A DNA stretch of 64,000 nucleotides from Aporhodopirellula sallentina SM41 (GCF_000346505.1 NZ_ANOH01000431.1:1-64000), one strand, 5' to 3'. Shown: positions 1 to 9,349, numbered from the stretch's first letter. The notes: generated from the sequence alone by a model not told the origin. Translations and numbers: made by a program.

Positions 1-570
1 CGCGATGGCCTGAAAACGAAATTCTTGGACAAAAAACGGTCTACCCAACCGCACGCGTGTTTGTATGCCCTTGCGACGTAGCGAGGTTTCCCAAACGTCG
101 TTTGCAACGCACCCATAAAATAGCCGAAATCCGCGTGCGCTCCAGTGGTCGAACTGATTTCTGGTGCGATGTTGCTCCTTCTCGGGTAAACCATTCGACC
201 CCGCCGGCAGCCGTTCGTGGCCGCACAGTTTCTCTTTCTACACGGTTCAAAATGATTGAAAACGGCGCGAAAGTCGCATCGCAATTGGACTCAGGCTAAG
301 GGAGGATTCGCGATCACAGGCGATTGCGCAACGTATTCCCTCGGTCAGATGCGATGGCCCTCTGTCGGATCAGAAGGTTGTATCGACGCAGGGGGGGGCA
401 GCGGCAATTTGACTCGTTTGAATGCGTAGAGGTGGGCCGCCTCCCGCGATTCGAGGTTCTTCGCTAAAATTCCTGCCATTGCGGAAGAACAACGCTACGA
501 CGCTTTCGCTTCTGATCGAAGCCGACGGCGGGTATTTCACAGCCCGTCATTCCTCGCTGTTAATGGATTG
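1..570. other. Left-edge region without a convincing gene
   Basis: I see no gene here. One plus-strand frame is open from the window edge to about 299, but its translation is Arg/Ser-rich, has no recognisable motif and is mirrored by an equally long open minus frame, so it could be the tail of an upstream gene or chance. A G-run lies near 390-400. No tRNA-like cloverleaf or terminator hairpin was noticed. Confidence 0.4.
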
Positions 571-1203
571 ATGGGCGATATGTCCAACGACTCTTTCTCC
601 TCCGGTAGTTCTTCAGGTCCCACCGGCCAGAATGGCAACTCGCCTGGTGTTCCGGGCAGCCAGCCCGACGGTTCTTCCTCGACCAAGAATCGCAAAACTT
701 GTTTGTGGATTCTTGGAATTTTGTTGGGCGGTGGCTTTTTCTTGATGATCGTTTGCTGCGGTGTCGGTTTATACGGCGTGCAGAATTACGGTTCCGTCAT
801 CTTCGAGCCCGTGCGTGCTGAACTCAATCAGATGGCGGAACTGCGCAGCGAAGTGGGGAATATCGAATCATTGAACATGAATGTATTCGCCACCGTGGAG
901 GAAGGGGAATCCAATCCCGAGTTCGTGATCTTGGACGGGAAGTCCGACCAGGGCGACATTCAACTGTCGGTCAAAATGGATAACTCTGGTGAGCTGCAAA
1001 AAGTCTTTCTGGTGCTGCCCGACGGCAGTCGCAAACCGATCGATATGGACAAACGCGTGGGATCGACGACCGTTGTCCCCGCCCCCACGCCAGGCGGCAA
1101 CTCCGAGCAGACGCCGGGCGATGCGGAGGAGTCCACCCGAACACCGCTCGATGAAACCGAGCGTGAGCTTCGTGAACTCGAAGCAGAATTGGACCTGACC
1201 TAG
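571..1203 (+). CDS. Single-pass membrane protein of unknown function
   Basis: The product is about 210 residues. It has a Ser/Gly/Pro/Asn-rich N-terminus (residues 1-40), one strongly hydrophobic helix at about 45-70 (core ILLGGGFFLMIVCCGVGLYG), and a soluble C-terminal domain ending in an acidic, charged segment. The basic KNRK before the helix suggests the N-terminus is cytoplasmic and the C-terminus exported. TTG at 568, ATG at 571 and ATG at 580 are all possible starts, and none has a clear Shine-Dalgarno site. The TAG stop lies inside the CTAG end of a palindromic repeat. I do not recognise the family. Confidence 0.7.
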   Translation: MGDMSNDSFSSGSSSGPTGQNGNSPGVPGSQPDGSSSTKNRKTCLWILGILLGGGFFLMIVCCGVGLYGVQNYGSVIFEPVRAELNQMAELRSEVGNIESLNMNVFATVEEGESNPEFVILDGKSDQGDIQLSVKMDNSGELQKVFLVLPDGSRKPIDMDKRVGSTTVVPAPTPGGNSEQTPGDAEESTRTPLDETERELRELEAELDLT

Positions 1204-1333
1204 TATTCCGCTGCAACGTGGCTTTCGGGAGGAATGGTAGTGGGTGACGCGAGGAATCCCCTTGCGTGACTAGCACATCAAGGACTCGTCGCCTCGTCCA
1301 GTACCCGAAAATCAAGTTGACATGAAGTACTAG
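1200..1333. repeat. MITE-like palindromic element, copy 1
   Basis: This is the first of three ~134-bp copies (others at 1899-2033 and 14421-14554). It begins and ends with CTAG, and its ends are imperfect inverted repeats (CTAGTATTCC against CTAGTACTTC on the other strand). The left CTAG supplies the TAG stop of the preceding gene. Inner complementary blocks could fold into one long hairpin, though its core stem is weaker here than in copies 2 and 3. No coding capacity. Confidence 0.75.
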
Positions 1334-1463
1334 TTGCGGTCGGCGAGCGAATGAACTGGTTCGTGAGTGACTGGCCCGCTCATTGATCCGCCGCGCTGCG
1401 TCGGCTATGGTCCCGCCTGTTCCAAAACGCCTATTTCCCTACTCATTTCACGAAATCACTACG

Positions 1464-1895
1464 ATGAAAGTAGCTACGTTCGAGACCAATCGCGGTACCA
1501 TCAAAGTCGAACTTTTTGAAGAGAAGACTCCCAAGACCGTTGGCAACTTCGAAAGCCTCTGCGAGAAGAAGTTCTACGACGGGTTGAAGTTCCACCGCGT
1601 GATCGCTGACTTCATGATCCAAGGTGGTTGCCCACAAGGAACCGGAACCGGCGGACCGGGATACCAGTTCGAAGACGAGTTCGACCCTTCGCTGCGTCAC
1701 GATGGTCCCGGCGTTCTTTCGATGGCCAACGCAGGACCGAACACCAACGGTTCGCAGTTCTTCATCACGCACGTTGCGACCCCGCACCTGGACGATCGTC
1801 ACTCGGTGTTCGGGAAAGTGATCGAAGGACAAGACGTCGTTGATTCGATCAAGCAAGGCGACGAAATGACCACGGTTCGCGTGACCGAAGAGTAG
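1464..1895 (+). CDS. Peptidyl-prolyl cis-trans isomerase, cyclophilin type
   Basis: The 143-residue product is a single cyclophilin domain that catalyses cis-trans isomerisation of Xaa-Pro bonds and is probably cytoplasmic, since no signal peptide is present. Active-site landmarks are visible: [13 protein letters not shown] with the catalytic Arg, GSQFFIT, and [15 protein letters not shown] at 1464 is chosen because the family alignment begins at [11 protein letters not shown]; the frame is open upstream but that part does not resemble the family. The gene sits between two copies of the CTAG palindrome and is probably transcribed alone. Confidence 0.95.
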   Translation: MKVATFETNRGTIKVELFEEKTPKTVGNFESLCEKKFYDGLKFHRVIADFMIQGGCPQGTGTGGPGYQFEDEFDPSLRHDGPGVLSMANAGPNTNGSQFFITHVATPHLDDRHSVFGKVIEGQDVVDSIKQGDEMTTVRVTEE

Positions 1896-1898
1896 ACC

Positions 1899-2033
1899 CT
1901 CGTATTCCACTGCAGCGTGGCTTTCGGGGGGAATCGTAGTGGGATGACGCAAGGAATCCCCTTGCGTGACTAGCGATCAAGGACTCGTCGCCTCGTCCCC
2001 CTACCCGAAAATCAAGTTGACATGAAGTACTAG
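1899..2033. repeat. MITE-like palindromic element, copy 2
   Basis: This second copy of the ~134-bp palindrome lies between the cyclophilin gene and the convergent Cys-rich gene. Its left terminus has decayed from CTAG to CTCG, while its right CTAG (2030-2033) supplies the TAG stop of the minus-strand gene. The central stem CGCAAGG/CCTTGCG is intact. Confidence 0.75.
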
Positions 2034-2734
2034 CGGTCGCATCCCGAATCGCAATCGCAACCGGATTCGCACGAGTTGCAGGTGTTGCATGCCGGTTCGA
2101 TCAATCCGCCATGGTCGCATGTTTGCCATGTGCCAAGCAGGTGCGGGCTCTTGTTGCGGCAACGGTTACGCGTCTCTTCGGCGTATCCGGCCCAAACCGC
2201 TGAGTACGAATTCCGGCTGCGGAACATCTGCAGCAGGCTGCTCGGTGGTGGCAGGGTCGGACGGTAGTGTGGTCGGCACTCGCTGAGTCCCTTGCAGTGG
2301 CAGTCAGCACCGTTGACGAGTTCACCGCACCCGCTGCCGCACCCGCACGATGGTTTCGAACAGGAACCCGAGTCGCAACCGCAGTCACTCGCCGGCGTGT
2401 AGTACGGGTTCGCGGTCGGGGTCGGTCCGGCGAAGTGGTCTGGCTCGCTGTACGCGCCGCCGACGGTTCCGGCGTCCTGGTAGATCATCTCGCCAGCATG
2501 CGAGGTGAGGGTTTTCCCTTCTCCGTCGCTGTCCTTCGCCTGATTGGGTTGGACGCTCGTTTGCGAGACGTCGGCTGCCGGTGCGAGGCTGAAGTCTTCC
2601 GATGCGTAAGCGTCCGAATCGTGAGACGCCGCTTCGGCCCAATCACCGAGCAGGGAATCAAGGTCAGCACGTGCAGCAGATGCGCCGCAAACGGTTGCGA
2701 TGATAGCGAGAGCAGCGGAGAGCGAACGTTTCAT
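2030..2734 (-). CDS. Secreted cysteine-rich protein
   Basis: The product is 234 residues with a classical signal peptide ending at about residue 23 (ATVCGASAARA). The mature part is low-complexity, then from about residue 115 it is very rich in Cys and Gly in CGC, CDSGC and CNSCESGCDC patterns, ending in CDCDSGCDR. This suggests disulfide bonding or metal binding outside the cytoplasm. The start is supported by AAGGA about seven bases upstream of ATG. It converges on the cyclophilin gene and its stop codon is provided by the right end of repeat copy 2. No family is recognised; similar Cys-rich exported proteins are common in planctomycetes. Confidence 0.8.
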   Translation of the reverse strand: MKRSLSAALAIIATVCGASAARADLDSLLGDWAEAASHDSDAYASEDFSLAPAADVSQTSVQPNQAKDSDGEGKTLTSHAGEMIYQDAGTVGGAYSEPDHFAGPTPTANPYYTPASDCGCDSGSCSKPSCGCGSGCGELVNGADCHCKGLSECRPHYRPTLPPPSSLLQMFRSRNSYSAVWAGYAEETRNRCRNKSPHLLGTWQTCDHGGLIEPACNTCNSCESGCDCDSGCDR

Positions 2735-2961
2735 GTTTGATCCTTGAAGATGTCTTCCCGATCGGTAGTCGAAGTACCGTTAGGAGGTATCGACCGATCG
2801 GGGGAGACGGCAACGCAGCAAATTCAATGGCTGTTAGCGGTTCGCCAACCGATGCAATCCGCTAATCGGAAAAACCGGAACCCTCGATATCGCCGCTTTT
2901 CTTCTGTGTGCGGATGTTCAGAGGTTTGGTTGCTTTGAAAGAGGGGGCGATTGTTTTTGGC

Positions 2962-3177
2962 GGGCTGTTGATTCATTCGTCTAACAGCAATACCGTTCAA
3001 TTTTCGTTTAACCCGTGCCCGAAGGGTAGGTTGTGTTCCGTCAAGCGTCGCCTACGGCTACCGGTTAAACGAAAACGCCACAACCCGGTGCTTCATTGAA
3101 CGGTATTGCGGTTAAACGAAAACAGGTTGACTCTTGATTAAATCGACAAACCGACTAGCGAGGGATCACACGCAACC
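2962..3177. repeat. REP-like compound palindrome, copy A
   Basis: The 630-bp gap at 2735-3364 holds nested inverted repeats. The outer pair is CAATACCGTTCAA (2988-3000) and TTGAACGGTATTG (3096-3108). The inner arms begin and end with CGTTTAAC/GTTAAACG and include a GTCGCCTACGGCTACCGG block. The 29-bp stretch 3109-3137 recurs exactly, inverted, at 5120-5148. Flanking GGGCTGTTGATT and GCGAGGGATCACACGC also recur in copy B. The rest of the gap shows nothing recognisable. Confidence 0.75.
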
Positions 3178-3364
3178 ACTCGCTGGCGCATCGGGCCGGT
3201 GTTGCCATTAATCAACAAACCGTCAACGAAATCGCTCGTCGTGACGGCCGGCATCTAGTCGCGTATCGGCATCGTTCGACATGCCGGTCTCTACGGGTAT
3301 GGGATGCGTCCGCGTGGCTGCATTGGGGTGGCGCTTTCGCGCGACAGGTGTCCCTTGAGGCGTC

Positions 3365-4219
3365 TTAGCGTCGCAGGAGGCCGTATTTGGCGATGCAGTA
3401 GAGAGCCGCGACGCCGTCCTTCCAGGTGATCTTTTTGCCTTCGTCGTACCACCGATGCTGGTAGCGAATTGGGCGTTCGGTAAAACGCAATCCGAGTCGC
3501 GCCCAACGTGCAGTCATTTCGATTTCAATACCGAATCGATCTTCTTTCAGGGCGGGCAGTATTTGGCGAAAGTGTTCACGGGTCGACATTTTGTAGCATG
3601 TCTCGACATCGCTCAGTCGAGGGCCGATTGCGATGCTCGCGAGCATCGTGATCAATCCGTTGACGGCCTGGTGCCACCACGGTGAAACTTGTCGGTCACA
3701 GTGGCCGTAGCGCGTTCCGTAAACCACATCAGCAGAGTTCTCGATCAGCGGTTGGAGCAACCCTCGAAGGTCATCGGGATCGTATTCGCTGTCAGCGTCT
3801 TGGATCACGATGACGTCCCCGGATGCGGCTTCAATTCCACTGCGGATCGCTGCGCCTTTGCCACGGTTATGTTCATGGCGAATGAGTGTGACATCCTCGG
3901 ATGCGCTGCACGCATCGAGTACTTCGGAGGAGCCATCGTTGGATCCATCGTCGACCAGAATAATCTCCAGGGGGATGCCAGTTTGACGCAGACGCGTCAG
4001 CACCTCTTCCACGGTATCGCATTCGTTGTAAACGGGCACGATGACGCTGAGTAAGAACCCCGGCGGCAACGAAAAAATTGCGAGTCGTCGACACGCGTTG
4101 GGGCCGAGAAGTTGCTTCACTTCTGCGACATAATTGTCGTCAAACCATCTTGCTTTATGCGGGGCAATGTGATCTTCATTGGCGGCGAGATGATCGGTCT
4201 GATCGGGGTGTTCATTCAT
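3365..4219 (-). CDS. Glycosyltransferase family 2 (dolichyl-phosphate mannose synthase-like)
   Basis: The 284-residue product has a GT-A fold of the GT2 family. Visible landmarks are the nucleotide-sugar strand LLSVIVPVYNECDTVEEV, the IILVDDGSNDGS motif, GKGAAIRSGI, and the metal-binding QDADSEYDP. No transmembrane helix is seen. The likely role is transfer of a sugar from a nucleotide sugar to a polyprenyl-phosphate or glycan acceptor on the cytoplasmic face of the membrane. ATG at 4219 is chosen because AGGA lies about seven bases upstream; a longer frame exists but adds nothing conserved. No operon partner lies close by, and REP-like elements flank the gene on both sides. Confidence 0.88.
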   Translation of the reverse strand: MNEHPDQTDHLAANEDHIAPHKARWFDDNYVAEVKQLLGPNACRRLAIFSLPPGFLLSVIVPVYNECDTVEEVLTRLRQTGIPLEIILVDDGSNDGSSEVLDACSASEDVTLIRHEHNRGKGAAIRSGIEAASGDVIVIQDADSEYDPDDLRGLLQPLIENSADVVYGTRYGHCDRQVSPWWHQAVNGLITMLASIAIGPRLSDVETCYKMSTREHFRQILPALKEDRFGIEIEMTARWARLGLRFTERPIRYQHRWYDEGKKITWKDGVAALYCIAKYGLLRR

Positions 4220-4904
4220 GATGATCCTAGGTCTCGCGCGAGCCGATGCGTGATCGGTTTGAGACGAGTTATGCACAAAAAAATCTTCCGGCTAAGATAC
4301 CGTTTTTGCAAGCTCAAACGCATCGGGAAAATTTTTCCAACCCGCAAAGGGTCACTTTGTTGTTGACATCGGACAGTCGTAACGGCAAATTCTTCATGGC
4401 TTCAACGACACGGGCGTCACCGCGGCCACGTTCGATTGTTATCTCACGCGATCGAGCTGTTTCGGTCCAACTTTTCTCGACGCCTTGCTTTTCCATACGG
4501 AGTGCGCAAGATGCATTTTGATAGGGTAACGTACACAATGTGCATAGTTAACTCACATCGAAAAGCATCGGATCAACACACCTTCGGAATCACTCCGAGC
4601 TCTTTCCAGCGTCAGTGCCTTTGGGCCTCTACTCGCTAGGTTTTTAATTCATCGGTCGGCGCAGGATCGCGTCGTCCATTGGTACGTCACAATGATTGTG
4701 GACGAGTCACCGGGAGATGGTTCAGACGGACGCCACCAACGAGGTTTCGGCCTCGGGACACGGATCGTCACTCCCAGATTTTTTCTTGTTGGTAACCTGA
4801 AGAGTTTTCCGCAGAACTCTCTTCGACAATTTCTTTTGTCGTCAGGCTTCGGACCAAACGTAGTTCATGGATGAGTTACGTCGGGCGATTGCCGAAGGAT
4901 CAAC

Positions 4905-4950
4905 AAAGCGAACTCAGTGAAGCAGGATGTGGAGCTGGTTCGCTTTTTTT
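4905..4950 (+). terminator. Terminator-like hairpin, possible end of a small RNA
   Basis: AAAGCGAAC (4905-4913) pairs perfectly with GTTCGCTTT (4938-4946), and the T-run continues to 4950. No plus-strand coding region ends nearby, so it may terminate an unannotated small RNA. Confidence 0.4.
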
Positions 4951-5105
4951 ATGCGCTCTCATCTTTGATGTGTTCAAGCGAAGATGCGCTCAAACGAAGG
5001 GGCGTCTAAACGAAGGCGCACGGCGCGTTCAAACAAACGTGGTTTTTCGTTTGAGTCGAATCAACGAGCGATGATCGGTGCGGATCAATCGTCTATCGCT
5101 ACACC

Positions 5106-5262
5106 GGCTGTTGATTTATTCAAGAGTCAACCTGTTTTCGTTTAACCGGTAGCCGTAGGCGACGTGCAGTTGCAAGTACGTCGCCTTTGGCTGCCCCGTT
5201 AAACGATTAAATCAACAGCCCGGCAAGCGAGGGGTTGTGTGTGATCCCTCGCTAGCTGTGTG
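5106..5262. repeat. REP-like compound palindrome, copy B
   Basis: A near-perfect hairpin spans 5139-5205: CGTTTAACCGGTAGCCGTAG... is opposed by its imperfect reverse complement ending CCCGTTAAACG, with a short loop. An outer arm pair GGCTGTTGATTTA (5106-5118) and TAAATCAACAGCC (5208-5220) encloses it. It is followed by GTGTGTGATCCCTCGCTAGC repeats. It shares 29 exact bases, inverted, with copy A. Confidence 0.75.
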
Positions 5263-5526
5263 TGATCCCTGCTAGCGCAGCGGGCTGGTAAAGCAGCTGC
5301 CCATGATGCGTCAATGTGTCGCTGCGTTCATGCTTCCATGCATGATTGCTTTGCCGAGCGGGGTCGCCAAGATCTGCGACGGGCGACCGAGATAATCGCG
5401 GCTTACTTAGAAGACCACGATCGCGTTGCAGCGAGGTCGCGAAAACAAGATTGAGGCTCAGGCTCAGTGCAGTACAGCGCAGTGCAGTGAAAGGCCTCGG
5501 TGGTTGGTCTGGACGCCGATGGTTCG

Positions 5527-6081
5527 CTAGCGAGCGTCGCGACGGTAGCGAGGCTTTCTCGCTTTGGGTAATTCGATTTGATGTTCCTCTTGGAACCGTC
5601 GACGTTCCACCGCGTCGGCGTAGTAGGTCAACCAAGTCTCGTTGTCGTCGACGCAACGCCATTCGAGTTCATTGCCTTCGACTGCCACCTTCTTTTCACA
5701 ACATGGCAGGATGTCGCGATAGATCACGCGGTAGAGTTCTCGGTCGCTCAGATGGTCCGTGCACGAGAGAACGATTCGTTGTGACTTGAGTTTCTCGATC
5801 GTTCGTTGCAGAACGCTCGAGAGGGAATCGTCGTCGAGCGATTCGGGGGAAGGAATCTGCAACGGCGGATTGAACCAATCGCGGATCGGAAGAGCCGGGG
5901 CACGTTCCCAGGCCAAGATCGATGCGAGGTATTCGTTTTCGACTGGTAACGGCATGTACCGCATCGTGGGGTCATCGATTGAATCATCACGATACGGTTC
6001 TAGCTCGTCTCTCAGTCGAGCGTTGTCGATCAGTAGATCCACTTCATCGATCATAGGTCGACTCGTCTCACTCATATCCAT
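5527..6081 (-). CDS. Conserved-looking protein of unknown function
   Basis: The 184-residue product is acidic in the first half and ends in a strongly basic segment (KARKPRYRRDAR). It has no signal peptide or membrane helix, so it is probably cytoplasmic. A short Cys-containing stretch (DILPCCEKK) and a WRCVDDNETWLTYYADAVERR region look like a folded core. ATG at 6081 is chosen because AAGGA sits about five bases upstream; the frame is open further upstream without any conserved-looking sequence. It lies downstream of the kinase-Hsp70 gene on the same strand with a 271-bp gap, so co-transcription is possible. I do not recognise the family. Confidence 0.7.
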   Translation of the reverse strand: MDMSETSRPMIDEVDLLIDNARLRDELEPYRDDSIDDPTMRYMPLPVENEYLASILAWERAPALPIRDWFNPPLQIPSPESLDDDSLSSVLQRTIEKLKSQRIVLSCTDHLSDRELYRVIYRDILPCCEKKVAVEGNELEWRCVDDNETWLTYYADAVERRRFQEEHQIELPKARKPRYRRDAR

Positions 6082-6352
6082 CGTTTCCTTCACCTTCCCA
6101 ATTGAAACCGGCCACACGTCTCGCGTGTGATTCGGGGAACGTTCCCCACACTCCATTTTGATGTTGATGTCGGGGGAAATTCGTGGTCGGTGACACGCCT
6201 TTCCGCGACCCACCTAGGCTATCCAACTGCCTTCGCTGATCAAACGAGAATTGAGCGAAAACCAACGAAACTTGAAGATTCGAGACGCCAGATGTCGCCC
6301 TGATCGTTACGAGCGTTAGCGTTTGACAAACAGGCGCGGCGGTAGGGTTTGC

Positions 6353-9349
6353 TCAGGCCTGATTTTCCACCCATTCCCGCCAATCCTCCCACTGATCCGG
6401 GCTCAGACCGAGTTCCGGTAGCGATGGGAGGCGGACGGTCCGTCCGAGGTCGGGACGTTCCAAATGGACCGATAGCAGGCCGTTGATATCGATCTCGAAA
6501 CCGATCTTTCGAGTCGGTGCATGTTCGGCCGCATCCACCGAGATGCGATGGCGTCCGAGCGTCTGCCATCCTTCATCATCGAGCCCCGAGGACTCGACCA
6601 ACGCGAGCGTGAGAGCCTCGTCTTTGGCTGTGCCGCCGAGTTGACGATTGGTCCGCGCGGGAGTGGGAGTGCCGCGAGTGATGATCGGGAGGATCTTCCG
6701 TTTGCCTGTTGCCTCGGAGACGACAAAACCGACGGAGTGGGTGGCGATGGTTTGTGCGGGAAGAATGCCATCGCGGTGCCCCGGCAACTCGGAGGTCACG
6801 CAAGCGGCAGCGCCCGTCGCGGCATCGGTGTAGTCGAAGAACTCGATTGAGGTTTCCTTCTTCAGTGCCGAGAAGACGCGTTTGCGAATCGGTGGGAGGC
6901 GAAGAATCGGACTGAGGACGAAGCATCGGTCGACGTCCGTAACGTCAATATCGGCGCGGCTGCATGCGAGCGCGATGCCGCGTTCGATTTGCGTCATCAG
7001 GTCGTCGCACGACGTGAGCCATTCGTCGCGGGTCACCTTCACGTTTTCTGTTCTTCCATCGTGCCGAATCTCGACGCTGCTTTCGGGGAGCAGCAGCAGT
7101 GAGTTCATCGCACGCTCGCCGGCGATTTGGACCTTGGCGGCATGCAACAGCCAACTGCGGTTGGACTTTGCCTTGGAGCCTCGTTTGGGGCGATGTTGCA
7201 GTCGGGAGCGTATCGTTTCGACGAGGCGGCTCGACCAGTTGATGGCACCGAGTTGCCAGTGCCCTGCGGAGGCGACCTGTTCGAGCTTCTTGCCACGTCG
7301 TTTGATGACTGCGACGTCGAATGCTTGGCCCGTCAGGCCAACATAAAGAATCGTTTCTGAATCGCTGTCGTCGAGCGAGACAGCCGGTTCGTTGTACTTC
7401 GTGCTCGTGTCGCCAAACGACTGATCGCTGCTGAGGGCGAACCGTGCGATCGCGACGCCTCGGTCGATCAAGCGTACCGACGGCAGGCCTGCGATACGTG
7501 CGGCGGTGTAGACGGCGCGCCGGTGCAGTTGGTCGTAGCAACCGGGCACGGTGATTGCGACCGCGTCGGGCCAACTTTCGTGTCGATGCCAGGTTGCACC
7601 GAGTACGCTATCGATAGAACCATCAGTTGAACCGGAGTTGGGCGAGCCGGGAACTGCGGGAGGCGTGTTGTCTTTCGCCCTGCTGTGGTTCATCAATGTT
7701 GTACCGACCAGGCGACGCATGCAGAGCGCCTCGGCCACGATCGGTGGGCACATCCGGCCGTCGATTCGCCGAAGCATTTCGTCGCGGCCAAAGTACATCA
7801 TCTGGCAATGCGAGACGCGATGGGGATGGTTCTTGCGGAGTTCGTAGGCTTCGTGTCCGAAGAGCACCTGCCCGGGCTGCAATCCCGAGTCGCTCGATGA
7901 GTTTGGGCGCTCTGCGACGGCCATGCGAAAGAGAGGTTGGGGGCGACCTGAATTGACCGACGGCCAACCCGGTTGGATGTTCCCATCGGGCAGTCCCACG
8001 GCGGTGGCGGCGTGGGTCAGTCCCAAGTCGATTCCGAGGACACTGAGTGTTTTATTTCGTGTCGCACGCGTGCTGCGACTGATCTCGTTTGCCGTCGAGC
8101 CTTCCTCGTCGAGTTTTCGTTCGGCGAAATCCAGTACCCATGCCGGAGTCGAACGGTCGTTATCGTAAGGCGACATCGCCCGGGCGACTTCGTCCATCGA
8201 CCCGTACCGCTGGGCAGGAGATTTCGCGAGCATCCTGCTGACGATGTTCGCTAGCGTCAGGTCGATGTCTTGGCGGTACGCCATCAGGTCAGGAATCTCT
8301 CCGTGCCGATGGCCATAAACTTGATCGATCATTTCGCCGGGGAAAGGAGGATGACCGACCAACAGGTAAAACAGCGTTGCACCGAGCGAGTATTGGTCGC
8401 TGCGGGCGTCCGCTGATTCAGGATCCTCGAGTTGTTCAGGCGAGATGAAAGCGAGCGTGCCCAGTAGCGAACGTTTCGGTGAAGTGAATGGTTGCAAGGA
8501 GTCGGACTCCTGCGAACCAGAACCGGATGGCATCGCCGAGGATGACTCCGACGGTGACGCGGAGGTGACCTGTTGAGGATCGATGACTCCGATCTTGCTA
8601 TTGGATTTGCTCTCATTGGCGTTGTGCCAGTGACGCGAGAATCGGGCCAATCCGAGATCGAGCAGTTTGATCGTTCCTTCCTGTGAACGCATCAGGTTTC
8701 CCGGCTTCACATCCCGGTGAATGATTCCCGCGGTGTGGGCGTGATGCAGCGCGAAGGCGGCTTGGCGGATTGCCGACGTCGCGTCGCCGATCGAAAACGG
8801 GCCTTCCTCAGCGACGATTTGCGACAGGGTTTTTCCGTTGACGTATTCCATCGCGAGGAAATGAATTCCCTCGGATTGGCCGGCGTCGAAGGCGGTCACG
8901 ATGTTGGGGTGCATCAACCGTGAGGCGGCGCGGATCTCTTCGTGGAAACGGTTGACCGATCCGCTGCGACCGAGCCATTTCGCCGGCAGGATTTTGAGGG
9001 CAACGGTGCGGCCCATCGAACGGTGTTCGGCAAGGAAGACTTCGCCCATCCCGCCTCGGCCTAGGCGGGTGCCGACTCGATATCCTCCGATGACTTCCGG
9101 AAGCGGGCCGAACTCCTCGGGTTCCATCTCGTCGAGTTCGATGGAGACGGAATTGTCGTCGGACTGCCAATCCTGCGTGTGGTCTACTGAATTCGCCTTG
9201 CCGCGTTGGCTGGTGGTGCCTTGGGGGTGCCGCGCCGAGCCACCGGAGGTGGGAAAGTGGCTGATCGGAGGTGCCCAATCACTCGAATCCAAGCTGGCAG
9301 AATCCATCTGCGGCTCGGGAGTATCGGGATCGCTGGCGTTAGAAGACAC
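6353..9349 (-). CDS. Ser/Thr protein kinase fused to an Hsp70 (DnaK)-like module
   Basis: This 998-residue protein has two domains. After a disordered ~85-residue leader comes a Hanks-type kinase: glycine loop LGRGGMGEVF (~96-105), VALK with Lys119, catalytic HRDVKPGN (211-218), DLG (231-233) in place of DFG, and SPEQL (~303). A Ser-rich ~55-residue insert follows DLG. From ~437 an Hsp70-type actin-fold ATPase starts with LGIDLGLTHAATAVG, continues with an AVAITVPGCY...ARIAGL segment, and ends in a substrate-domain-like stretch (FEIDINGLLSVHLERP). The second phosphate loop is degenerate (VGLTGQAFDV where DnaK has DLGGGTFDV), so ATP hydrolysis may be impaired. There is no membrane helix. The start codon is GTG with no clear Shine-Dalgarno site. 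Confidence 0.9.
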   Translation of the reverse strand: MSSNASDPDTPEPQMDSASLDSSDWAPPISHFPTSGGSARHPQGTTSQRGKANSVDHTQDWQSDDNSVSIELDEMEPEEFGPLPEVIGGYRVGTRLGRGGMGEVFLAEHRSMGRTVALKILPAKWLGRSGSVNRFHEEIRAASRLMHPNIVTAFDAGQSEGIHFLAMEYVNGKTLSQIVAEEGPFSIGDATSAIRQAAFALHHAHTAGIIHRDVKPGNLMRSQEGTIKLLDLGLARFSRHWHNANESKSNSKIGVIDPQQVTSASPSESSSAMPSGSGSQESDSLQPFTSPKRSLLGTLAFISPEQLEDPESADARSDQYSLGATLFYLLVGHPPFPGEMIDQVYGHRHGEIPDLMAYRQDIDLTLANIVSRMLAKSPAQRYGSMDEVARAMSPYDNDRSTPAWVLDFAERKLDEEGSTANEISRSTRATRNKTLSVLGIDLGLTHAATAVGLPDGNIQPGWPSVNSGRPQPLFRMAVAERPNSSSDSGLQPGQVLFGHEAYELRKNHPHRVSHCQMMYFGRDEMLRRIDGRMCPPIVAEALCMRRLVGTTLMNHSRAKDNTPPAVPGSPNSGSTDGSIDSVLGATWHRHESWPDAVAITVPGCYDQLHRRAVYTAARIAGLPSVRLIDRGVAIARFALSSDQSFGDTSTKYNEPAVSLDDSDSETILYVGLTGQAFDVAVIKRRGKKLEQVASAGHWQLGAINWSSRLVETIRSRLQHRPKRGSKAKSNRSWLLHAAKVQIAGERAMNSLLLLPESSVEIRHDGRTENVKVTRDEWLTSCDDLMTQIERGIALACSRADIDVTDVDRCFVLSPILRLPPIRKRVFSALKKETSIEFFDYTDAATGAAACVTSELPGHRDGILPAQTIATHSVGFVVSEATGKRKILPIITRGTPTPARTNRQLGGTAKDEALTLALVESSGLDDEGWQTLGRHRISVDAAEHAPTRKIGFEIDINGLLSVHLERPDLGRTVRLPSLPELGLSPDQWEDWREWVENQA

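Larger units (their letters stand above)
4220..5526. other. 1.3-kb non-coding, repeat-rich gap
   Basis: No credible coding region is seen; short open frames have atypical composition and no start signals. The region holds a terminator-like hairpin (4905-4950), REP-like copy B (5106-5262), a run of degenerate CAAACGAAGG-type units near 4975-5050, and simple CAGTGCAGTACAGCGCAGTGCAGTG-like sequence near 5460-5490. The stretch 4700-4950 contains several small hairpins (for example CGAGG-TTTCGG-CCTCG) and ends at the terminator, so it could be a small RNA, but I cannot assign a family. Confidence 0.5.

Noticed and set aside
2267-2740. 157-codon plus-strand frame over the Cys-rich secreted protein
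   Set aside because: Val/Arg-rich mirror of the real gene, which has a clear signal peptide and Shine-Dalgarno site.
5346-5789. 147-codon plus-strand open frame
   Set aside because: Arg/Ser-rich, overlaps the end of a better-supported minus-strand gene and runs through simple repeats.
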